Positions 7,255 through 12,600 of a stretch of 12,883 nucleotides of DNA are shown here, piece after piece. How positions within the stretch are numbered: the stretch's first letter is position 1; every line of letters starts with the position of its first letter. The stretch is from an uncultured Collinsella sp. Lineage in GTDB: Bacteria > Actinomycetota > Coriobacteriia > Coriobacteriales > Coriobacteriaceae. Both the position numbers and the translations under genes were made by a program. The stretch lies in assembly GCA_900752015.1 (NCBI GenBank), contig CAADTZ010000044.1:1-12883 (forward strand), given 5' to 3'. A model generated the notes under the pieces. It made no database searches. It was not told where the DNA came from and was given only the letters and a program-made list of their open reading frames with translations.

Positions 7255-7292
7255 AAAAAACCGAGCCCTGCACATAGTGGCGCAGAACTCGG
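7255..7292 (-). terminator. Intrinsic terminator of the nitroreductase gene
   Basis: Read on the minus strand, CCGAG pairs with CTCGG, extended inwards by a four-base CTGC/GCAG stem across a small internal loop, and ends in six T (plus strand A run 7255-7260). It lies 47 nt past the nitroreductase stop and faces the divIVA terminator, so the two convergent units are insulated from each other. Confidence 0.8.
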
Positions 7293-7339
7293 CGAACGGG
7301 TGAGCGGTCAAGGGTAGGTTTTAAGGCATGTCCCAAAAC

Positions 7340-7870
7340 CTACTTGAGGAGGAAGTCGGAGAGGGGAATGGTACGGGCCTCGCGATGCTCGGGATCGGCG
7401 ATGTGGTCGGCAGGATATCCGCAGACGAGCATGTGATAGGGATAGACGCCCTCGGGCAGGTTGAACTGCTCCTGTGCCACCTCAGGCTTAAAATGGCATA
7501 CCCAGCACGTTCCCAGGCCCTGCTCGGTGGCCTCCATCATCATCTGATCGCAGACGATCGAAGTATCGATGGCACTCGAGTTCATCTGATCATACGGGCG
7601 CACCCAAGCATCATCGGTAACGCTGCAAATAAGGAAGACAAGCGGAGCCCCAAAGATAGACCCATCACGAGCAAACCGAGGCTGACAAGCAGCAGCCTTC
7701 TCCAGAAGCTCAGGCGTATCCAACACCATCACACGGGTTGGATGATTATTGCAAGCAGAAGGAGCAATACGCCCAGTCTCAACAATGGCATCCACCACAG
7801 CCTGCTCAGCAGCCCGAGCCTCAAATTCACGACAAGAATACCGAGAACGAGCCAGATCCAAATAAGACAT
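7340..7870 (-). CDS. Nitroreductase family FMN-dependent oxidoreductase
   Basis: The 176-residue protein has the fold marks of the FMN nitroreductase family, which reduces nitro compounds, quinones or other acceptors with NAD(P)H; the natural substrate is not predictable. RSRYSCREF at 8-16 is the N-terminal FMN-phosphate binding motif, PSACNNHPTRV at 37-47 is the PSA-N-QP equivalent, DTSIVCDQMMMEATEQGLGT at 102-121 is the conserved helix and GLG turn, and MLVCGYP at 147-153 leads to the C-terminus. It is shorter than NfsB-type enzymes (about 217) and belongs to the small subfamily. The start at 7870 is chosen because GGAGGG (7876-7881, minus) lies 5 nt upstream; a 22-residue extension has no SD. 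The first half uses unusually T-ending codons. It probably acts as a dimer in the cytoplasm. Confidence 0.88.
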   Translation of the reverse strand: MSYLDLARSRYSCREFEARAAEQAVVDAIVETGRIAPSACNNHPTRVMVLDTPELLEKAAACQPRFARDGSIFGAPLVFLICSVTDDAWVRPYDQMNSSAIDTSIVCDQMMMEATEQGLGTCWVCHFKPEVAQEQFNLPEGVYPYHMLVCGYPADHIADPEHREARTIPLSDFLLK

Positions 7871-7903
7871 ACAAGCCCTCCAACAATTAAAAATCAAACA
7901 AAC

Positions 7904-8029
7904 CCAAAGTAACCCAAACAGTACCCAAAGCAGCAATCAGCCAAACGCTCATCAAGGGCCAAAGTGTCCGAACGGATACCAAAGGTCCCTTCAGCCAAAC
8001 CCCCATTGCGCTAAACCTATCAGCCAAAG
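7904..8029 (-). repeat. Cluster of CCAAA/TTTGG motifs upstream of the nitroreductase gene
   Basis: Eight CCAAA pentamers (TTTGG on the nitroreductase strand) start at 7904, 7914, 7925, 7941, 7959, 7979, 7995 and 8025. Three of them are part of a longer TCAGCCAAA (7937-7945, 7991-7999, 8021-8029). The first three are spaced 10-11 bp, one helical turn, the rest mostly 16-20 bp. The stretch lies within 160 bp upstream of the gene, where operators and the promoter should be. No convincing -35/-10 pair was found. It may be a binding array or simply compositional bias. Confidence 0.45.
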
Positions 8030-8053
8030 TTCCCAATGGCGGTGCATAAGGGA

Positions 8054-8132
8054 GCGGGCCCGGCCACTAATAACCTTTTGAACGACTCTGCTTGCAGCCG
8101 GAGTGAAAAAGGTTATTAGTGGCCGGGCCCGC
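8054..8132. repeat. 79-bp element with perfect 26-bp inverted repeat
   Basis: Positions 8054-8079 are the exact reverse complement of 8107-8132, leaving a 27-nt centre (8080-8106). The outer part of each arm is GC-rich (GCGGGCCCGGCC), the inner part AT-rich (ACTAATAACCTTTT). It lies 24 nt past the end of the DUF47 gene, so its transcript would form a very stable hairpin near the 3' end. Neither side has a T run after the GC stem, so it is not a classic intrinsic terminator. I see no target-site duplication. It could be an mRNA 3' stabiliser or terminator, a protein-binding palindrome, or a small mobile repeat (MITE-like). Confidence 0.85.
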
Positions 8133-8156
8133 GACCGGTGGGACATGTACCCCCAA

Positions 8157-8780
8157 TTAACTGTTCTTCATGACAATCGAATCCACAACATCGGCCACAT
8201 TCTCGCAGCAGTCGGCGCAGTACTCCAGGAAGGCGTACACGTCACGCCAAGCGATGACCTCGAGCGGATCCTTGCCGTTAACGTGCAGGTTGCGCATGGC
8301 GTTGATGTAGAGCTCGTCGGCCTCGGACTCGATCGTGTTGATCTGGATGACCAGCTCGCGCAGCGTTTTGGACTTGCGGTAGTTGGGAAGCTCGACCATC
8401 AGGTCCTTCATAGCGCGGCAGGCATCGGTTACCTTGTGGGCGATCACGATGGCATCGGGATGGATGCTCTGGATGTTGGTGAAGTAGACGCGCTGCACGA
8501 CGCCCTCGATACGGTCGAGCACGGTGTCGAGCGAGCAGCTCATCAGGTCCAGGTCCTCGCGCTCAAGCGGGGTGATAAAGGCCGTGAGCAGGGCGTCCTC
8601 AAGCTCATGGTGCTTCTTGTCGGCCGCATGCTCGATCGCGTGCATCTTGTTGAGCATATCGTGAATCTTTGCGGAATCGAAGTTCTCGAAAATCTTGGTG
8701 AGCAGCTCGGCGGCCTGGACGGCAAGGTCGGCGCAGGCGACGTAGTTGTCGAAGTAGAACGAATCGGGTTTCTTTGCCAT
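8157..8780 (-). CDS. DUF47 (PhoU-like) Pit accessory protein
   Basis: The 207-residue all-helical protein is of the DUF47/PhoU_div type, which is commonly encoded next to PiT transporters and thought to modulate them. Helical repeats carry PhoU-like acidic motifs: IEHAADKKHHEL at 49-60, FITPLEREDL at 68-77, INTIESEADELY at 147-158, and a last helix with CENVADVVDSIV at 192-203. There is no signal peptide or membrane segment, so it should act in the cytoplasm at the transporter. The length matches the family (about 205-215). AAAGGA lies shortly upstream of the ATG on the minus strand. It follows pit after 67 nt without a terminator, so both should be one transcript. This is a second PhoU-type protein besides phoU in the pst operon. 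Confidence 0.92.
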   Translation of the reverse strand: MAKKPDSFYFDNYVACADLAVQAAELLTKIFENFDSAKIHDMLNKMHAIEHAADKKHHELEDALLTAFITPLEREDLDLMSCSLDTVLDRIEGVVQRVYFTNIQSIHPDAIVIAHKVTDACRAMKDLMVELPNYRKSKTLRELVIQINTIESEADELYINAMRNLHVNGKDPLEVIAWRDVYAFLEYCADCCENVADVVDSIVMKNS

Positions 8781-8847
8781 GAGTGGGTCCTTTCGAGGCG
8801 AAGACGGGTGGGCGAAGTATTACGGTCCGGATGGACGCTCGGTTTGA

Positions 8848-9897
8848 CTAGATGAACATCATGAACAGCTTGGCCATGACAAAGCTGATGAGTCCGCAGG
8901 CGGGGAAGGTAAAGAACCAGGTGAACATCATGTCCTTGACCACGCCAAAGTTGATGGCCGAAAGGCGCTTGACGGCACCGACGCCCATGATGGCGCAGGT
9001 CTTAATGTGTGTGGAGGACACGGGGATGCCGGTAAGGGTGGCAAGCAGCAGGTTTGCGGCGCCCGCCAGGTCGGCGGAGAAGCCCTGGTACTTTTCGAGC
9101 TTGACCATGCTCTGGCCGACGGACTTGATGATGCGCTCGCCGCCCACGCTGGTGCCGATACCCATAGTGGCCGAGCACAGCAGCATAATCCAGATGGGGA
9201 TGCCTGCATCGCCGACGCTCGTCTGGCCGCTGGCAAAGGCCACGCCTAAAAAGAGCACGCCGATGAACTTCTGTCCATCCTGCGCGCCGTGCATAAAGCT
9301 CATGGCCGCAGCGCTCGCGATCTGAGCGTATTTAAAGAAGACATTGGCACGTCGCCTGTTGGCGGCGGCGAAAAGAATCGAGACGAGCTTGCACAGGACC
9401 CAGCCCATGACAAAGCCCAGGCCGATGGAGAGCGCCAGGCCGTAGATGACCTTCATCCACTCGTGGACGTTGACGCTGCTCGCACCGCCGAGGGCGATGG
9501 CGGCACCGGTCAGGCCGGCGATAAGGCTGTGGCTTTGCGAGGTGGGGATGCCAAAACGCGACGCTGTGGCGCCGTAGACGACGATGGAGAACAGCGCCGC
9601 GCATAGGCAGGCGAGCGCCATGGTGCTGTTTCCGCCAAAGTCGACGATATGTGAGATGGTGTTGGCGACGCTCGCGTTAAAGTGCGTCATGATGAGCACG
9701 CCGAGGAAGTTGAATGCGGCGCTCATGAGAATGGCGGCGCGGGCGGGCATGCAACGCGTAGTGACGCAGGTCGCGATGGCGTTGGGCGCGTCGGTCCATC
9801 CATTGACGAAGATGGCGCCCAACGCGAGGATCACGGTGACGGCAAGGACTGGGTTCGACACAATTTGGCCGAGGAAGGTTGAGAACGTTACGTCCAT
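8848..9897 (-). CDS. pit: PiT family inorganic phosphate transporter
   Basis: The 349-residue membrane protein belongs to the PiT family of cation-coupled low-affinity phosphate symporters. The two inverted-repeat signature motifs are visible: NGWTDAPNAIAT at 32-43, with Asp36 and Asn39, and SFMHGAQDGQKF at 200-211, with His203 and Asp207. Each is followed further on by the paired loops IPTSQSHSLIAG (117-128) and IPVSSTHIKTCA (291-302). About ten hydrophobic segments are present. The first motif has Trp-Thr in place of the Phe-His of E. coli PitA, a variant I also associate with other Gram-positive PiT proteins. The ATG has only a weak SD (GAGAAAG). A much stronger SD lies farther upstream with a three-codon ORF. 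It is the first gene of a pit-DUF47 unit. Confidence 0.93.
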   Translation of the reverse strand: MDVTFSTFLGQIVSNPVLAVTVILALGAIFVNGWTDAPNAIATCVTTRCMPARAAILMSAAFNFLGVLIMTHFNASVANTISHIVDFGGNSTMALACLCAALFSIVVYGATASRFGIPTSQSHSLIAGLTGAAIALGGASSVNVHEWMKVIYGLALSIGLGFVMGWVLCKLVSILFAAANRRRANVFFKYAQIASAAAMSFMHGAQDGQKFIGVLFLGVAFASGQTSVGDAGIPIWIMLLCSATMGIGTSVGGERIIKSVGQSMVKLEKYQGFSADLAGAANLLLATLTGIPVSSTHIKTCAIMGVGAVKRLSAINFGVVKDMMFTWFFTFPACGLISFVMAKLFMMFI

Positions 9898-9927
9898 ATA
9901 TGGGCTTTCTCGAAGTTTGCAGACACG

Positions 9928-9959
9928 TTACAAAAACATGATAAATCGTATCACCTCCT
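9928..9959 (-). promoter_or_regulatory. Near-perfect Shine-Dalgarno and three-codon ORF in the pit leader
   Basis: On the minus strand AGGAGGTGAT (9959-9950) is an uninterrupted match to the 16S rRNA 3' end. Ten bases later ATG-TTT-TTG-TAA (9939-9928) forms a three-codon ORF in the same frame as pit, ending 30 nt before the pit ATG, which itself has a weak SD. A GTG within the SD (9954) is also in this frame and would give VIRFIMFL. This could be a leader peptide or standby site that tunes pit translation. The sequence is seen; the role is inferred. Confidence 0.4.
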
Positions 9960-10110
9960 GCGGGTCTCTTTACCGAGTTCTGATGGGAGAAGTGAACTTT
10001 TTGGCACTAAAATTGAATATTAGCCCTGTTGACCGCGGGTGTTCTTTTTGCTAACACGCCATGCGGACACGTGCGATTACTACGACACTCCAAAACCACA
10101 GTCTGTTCGC

Positions 10111-10140
10111 TTTACAACATGCAAACATGCGTTCGATAAT
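10111..10140 (+). promoter_or_regulatory. Promoter for the small unknown gene, probably giving leaderless mRNA
   Basis: TTTACA (10111-10116) and GATAAT (10135-10140) are 18 nt apart, each one base from the sigma-70-type consensus. Transcription starting about 7-8 nt after the -10 box would begin at or next to the A of the ATG at 10148. The spacer holds a direct repeat, AACATGC at 10116-10122 and 10124-10130, a possible operator. The rest of the divergent 250-nt gap to pit (9898-10147) contains, besides the pit leader ORF, only a weaker promoter-like pair (TTGACC 10029, TAACAC 10052). Confidence 0.6.
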
Positions 10141-10147
10141 AGGAGGC

Positions 10148-10486
10148 ATGGAATATCGACAGACAGACGGCAAAACTCGGCGCGTACACAAGCAGTATGT
10201 GGACGTCGTGGCTCGCATCCTCGCGGGCGGACAAGTCGTGCCGGTCACCGTCTGCTGGGTCGACGGACGTTGTTTTACGATTGACGAGATTGTCTCGTCC
10301 ACCGGTTTTGGCCTGACGGTCCACGGCATCCGTACGGCGACTTATAAGGTTCGTTTTGGCGGGCATGCGACCGAACTGTATCTGGAAGAACAGGCGCGCG
10401 AGCGACCGGATGGCTCGCAGGCTCATCTGATGCGTTGGTGGGTGTGGGCATTCGACCGTACACTCGAGAGTGAACGCCGCAGGTAA
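10148..10486 (+). CDS. Small conserved-looking protein of unknown function
   Basis: The product is 112 residues, without signal peptide or membrane segment. The middle looks like a small beta-rich domain: VVPVTVCWVDGRCFTIDEIV (29-48), then TYKVRFGG (69-76), ELYLEE (80-85) and RWWVWAFDR (97-105). The pattern V-x-V-x-W-x-DG-x-x-F-x-I-D followed by Y-x-VR-x-GG resembles small uncharacterised proteins I know from Firmicutes that end in a W-[FW]-V segment. I cannot name the family and assign no function. The N-terminus is basic (KTRRVHKQY). The ATG at 10148 is favoured by the promoter 8 nt upstream. The AGGAGG at 10141-10146 is too close (1 nt) to serve as SD. In-frame starts at 10061 and 10127 have no ribosome site. 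The gene is followed by a terminator that abuts the next gene. Confidence 0.7.
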   Translation: MEYRQTDGKTRRVHKQYVDVVARILAGGQVVPVTVCWVDGRCFTIDEIVSSTGFGLTVHGIRTATYKVRFGGHATELYLEEQARERPDGSQAHLMRWWVWAFDRTLESERRR

Positions 10487-10532
10487 GAGTGCGCGGCATT
10501 CGGGTACAATGGCAGGAATCTTGTCATCTGCT

Positions 10533-10556
10533 GTGCCGTCTTTCACGGCACTTTTT
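10533..10556 (+). terminator. Intrinsic terminator directly in front of the BI-1 gene's SD
   Basis: GTGCCGT (10533-10539) pairs with ACGGCAC (10545-10551) around CTTTC, followed by five T (10552-10556). The next bases, GAAAGGA, are the SD of the following gene, so no promoter can fit between. A -10-like TACAAT lies upstream at 10505-10510 without a good -35. The structure either ends the preceding gene with read-through or acts as an attenuator for the following gene. Confidence 0.8.
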
Positions 10557-10569
10557 GAAAGGACGAAGT

Positions 10570-11265
10570 ATGAACGATATCCAGGGCTATCAGAACGGCC
10601 CCATCGAAACCGGCGCAAGCCGTGCCAAGGAGATGTCGCCGCGCGCGTACAACCTTGTCATGTCTGCCCTGATCTTTTTGGGCTTTTGCGCCATGGGCGC
10701 CGGTGCTTACTTTACGAGCACCATGTCGTTTGCGCGCATGATGATGAGCGGCGCCGCTTTGCCGCTGGTCTTTGGCTCATTTATTTTGACCATCGTCGGC
10801 ATGGTCATGATGTCGGCCGCTGCCAGCAAACAGTCCGTGGGCCTGTCACTCGTGGGCTACGTGGTCTTTGCGAGCACCTTTGGCCTGACGGCGTCGTTTG
10901 GTCTTGCCAACTACGACTTGCCTACCATTAACACCGCCTTTATCGCCACCGCTGCCATCACCTTTGTCTTTGGCGCGCTGGGCGTGACCTTCCCCAAGTT
11001 CTTCCAGCGTGTGTATGGCATCGGTTTTGGCATCCTGCTTGCCACGATTCTGGTCGAGATCGTGCTGATGTTTATGGGCGTCTCGCAGACCATCACCGAC
11101 CTGATCGTGATCGTGGTGTTCGCCGGCTTTATTGGCTACGACACCTATGTGGCCACGACAGTGCCGCCCACGCTGCCCAACGCCGTGCTCATGGCATCCA
11201 ACCTGTTCGTGGACATCATCAACGTGTTCCTGCGCATTCTGAACATCCTTGGTCGTCGCGACTAG
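10570..11265 (+). CDS. Bax inhibitor-1 (BI-1/YccA/YetJ) family membrane protein
   Basis: The 231-residue protein has about seven membrane segments: near 28-48, 61-82, 90-112, 122-140, 148-170, 175-196 and a final re-entrant helix at 206-226. The C-terminus ASNLFVDIINVFLRILNILGRR is typical of the BI-1 family. Two acidic residues, Asp191 in IGYDT and Asp215 in FVDIIN, are 24 residues apart, the same spacing as the paired aspartates (171 and 195) that gate the pH-sensitive calcium leak in B. subtilis YetJ. A calcium or proton-linked leak function is thus plausible but inferred. The start has GAAAGGA (10557-10563) 6 nt upstream. The gene stands alone, between a terminator just before its SD and a second one after it. 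Confidence 0.9.
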   Translation: MNDIQGYQNGPIETGASRAKEMSPRAYNLVMSALIFLGFCAMGAGAYFTSTMSFARMMMSGAALPLVFGSFILTIVGMVMMSAAASKQSVGLSLVGYVVFASTFGLTASFGLANYDLPTINTAFIATAAITFVFGALGVTFPKFFQRVYGIGFGILLATILVEIVLMFMGVSQTITDLIVIVVFAGFIGYDTYVATTVPPTLPNAVLMASNLFVDIINVFLRILNILGRRD

Positions 11266-11308
11266 TGCCAAATTGCAGCGGTGCTTGCCGCGCACGCAAT
11301 TCGACGCG

Positions 11309-11337
11309 AAAGGCGGTCCTTCGGGGCCGTCTTTTTT
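11309..11337 (+). terminator. Intrinsic terminator after the BI-1 gene
   Basis: AAAGGCGGTCC (11309-11319) pairs with GGGCCGTCTTT (11324-11334), with two G-U pairs, around a TTCG loop closed by C-G, the very stable UUCG tetraloop. T continues to 11337. It starts 44 nt after the stop codon. Confidence 0.93.
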
Positions 11338-11403
11338 GTACGCGGCGGGGTATCATGGATGGGAAAAGCCGATAGCGGCAGAGACCGAGAAAGGTGACCA
11401 CTT

Positions 11404-12522
11404 ATGGCAGACGTCGACAACAGGAACCGTAACCGCAGGTCCAATCGAACGGGTCAGCCCAATCCCAAGCGCGAGGCGCGTGCTAAGGCCGCTGAGCGCC
11501 ATGTGGCGGCTGTGTCCGAGGCCTGCGCCAAGGACATTGAGCGCTCGCTTGCCGGCGTGCGCGAGTTCGATGGTATGCCTGCTGGATTTGTCGCGGCGAT
11601 AAAGGCCAAGGCCCAAGCGGCCGACGCTGCCGAGGAACAGGTTGCCGAGGAGTCGGAGGCCGCTGAGGCTGCATCCGCAGAGACCAAGGTTACGGCCGAG
11701 CCTGCACCCGCAGAGGAGGCTGCGGAGGCCGAGTCCGCGCCTGCCGCCGAAAAGCCCGCTCCGGTCCTGCCCGAGGTCACCGTGCTCGACGCCTCTGCCA
11801 CGCAGGCCATTCTGGATAACGGCCGAGGCTATGCGCAGTTCTGCGACATGGCCGTGCTCGCCTTTGCCTCGTTCACCAACCCGGGCGGTGGCTACATCCA
11901 GGGCTATCTGGGTCAGGAGGCCACGCTCTGTGCCGATTCGTATCTGTACAACGTACTCGATAAGCAGCGCAAATGGTACGGCGAGAACCGTCGCCGCAAT
12001 ATCAACTGCGAGCTTTACCGCAACCGTGCGCTGGTGGTGCCTGCGGTGCGCTTCGACCGAAACCACGTGCATGCGTATGCCGATGTAATCGTTGCCGCCG
12101 CGCCCAACGCCAAGCGCGCTCGCCAGGAATATCGCGTGGGTGACGATGCCTTGCTGGATGCCCTGCGCGATCGCATCCGCTTCGTGCTTGCCATCTGCGA
12201 CGAGCTGGGTCGCGAGAAGCTCGTGCTGGGTGCTTGGGGCTGCGACAACAACGGCTTTGACGCCGAGGCCGTGGCTGAGCTCTTCCGCAAGGAGCTTGCG
12301 TCGGGCGACTTTAAGGTCAAGCAGGTCTTCTTTGCCGTGCCCTCTACACGCTGGGACGAGGACTTTGCCAAGTTCGAACACGTGCTGGCAAACTTCCCCG
12401 ATCGCAACGAGGAGTCCTATGCCCAGGTTGCCGCTCGCGCTGCGGCTGCTCGCGCCGCCGAGCAAGCCCAGGCTGCCGCCGAGGACGATGAGGACGATGA
12501 TGATTGGCGCAAGTACCTGTAA
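11404..12522 (+). CDS. TIGR02452-type (PARG-like macrodomain) protein with altered QEE motif
   Basis: The 372-residue protein resembles microbial poly(ADP-ribose) glycohydrolase-like macrodomain proteins (TIGR02452/DUF2263). Residues 23-57 match the N-terminal helical part. An Ala/Glu/Pro-rich, probably disordered stretch (about 64-122) interrupts the domain. The core resumes at VTVLDASATQAI (125-136), with FASFTNPGGGYIQGYLGQEA (154-173) and, near the end, GAWGCDNNGFDAEAVAELF (279-297). The family signature GGG-x(6-8)-QEE here reads GGG (161-163) then QEA (171-173), so the second glutamate, generally catalytic in PARG, is alanine. The C-terminus is an acidic tail (EDDEDDDDW). AAAGGTGA at 11390-11397 is the SD, and TATCAT at 11351-11356 could be a -10 box. 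The fold is well supported. ADP-ribose binding without normal hydrolysis is inferred. Confidence 0.82.
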   Translation: MADVDNRNRNRRSNRTGQPNPKREARAKAAERHVAAVSEACAKDIERSLAGVREFDGMPAGFVAAIKAKAQAADAAEEQVAEESEAAEAASAETKVTAEPAPAEEAAEAESAPAAEKPAPVLPEVTVLDASATQAILDNGRGYAQFCDMAVLAFASFTNPGGGYIQGYLGQEATLCADSYLYNVLDKQRKWYGENRRRNINCELYRNRALVVPAVRFDRNHVHAYADVIVAAAPNAKRARQEYRVGDDALLDALRDRIRFVLAICDELGREKLVLGAWGCDNNGFDAEAVAELFRKELASGDFKVKQVFFAVPSTRWDEDFAKFEHVLANFPDRNEESYAQVAARAAAARAAEQAQAAAEDDEDDDDWRKYL

Positions 12523-12546
12523 TCGGCGCACGTGATGTGATATGCC

Positions 12547-12581
12547 AAGCCGACGGGAGGGATCGCCCCCGTCGGCTTTTT
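12547..12581 (+). terminator. Intrinsic terminator after the macrodomain gene
   Basis: AAGCCGACGGG (12547-12557) pairs with CCCGTCGGCTT (12568-12578) around a 10-nt loop, and T continues to 12581. It ends 7 nt before the SD of the next gene, leaving no room for a separate promoter, the same arrangement as in front of the BI-1 gene. Confidence 0.93.
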
Positions 12582-12600
12582 ACTGAATGGGGAGCTCAAG

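Noticed and set aside
7871..7936. 22-residue hydrophobic N-terminal extension of the nitroreductase
   Set aside because: No SD; the hydrophobic residues result from the G/T-rich leader. GGAGGG supports the start at 7870.
8103..8855. Plus-strand ORF of 250 codons opposite the DUF47 gene
   Set aside because: It starts inside the right arm of the palindrome, has no SD and lacks domain resemblance.
9991..9999. GTTCACTT on the minus strand as a PHO box near pit
   Set aside because: Only one half-site; the expected second repeat about 11 bp away is absent.
10061..10147. Longer forms of the small unknown protein starting at 10061 or 10127
   Set aside because: No ribosome site, and the predicted promoter overlaps this region.
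10489..10569. GTG start for the BI-1 protein 27 codons upstream
   Set aside because: It would translate through the terminator hairpin; the SD fits the ATG at 10570.
11353..12531. Minus-strand ORF of 392 codons opposite the macrodomain gene
   Set aside because: It is antisense to a clear family member; the Gly/Leu-rich repeats arise from the Ala/Glu linker.
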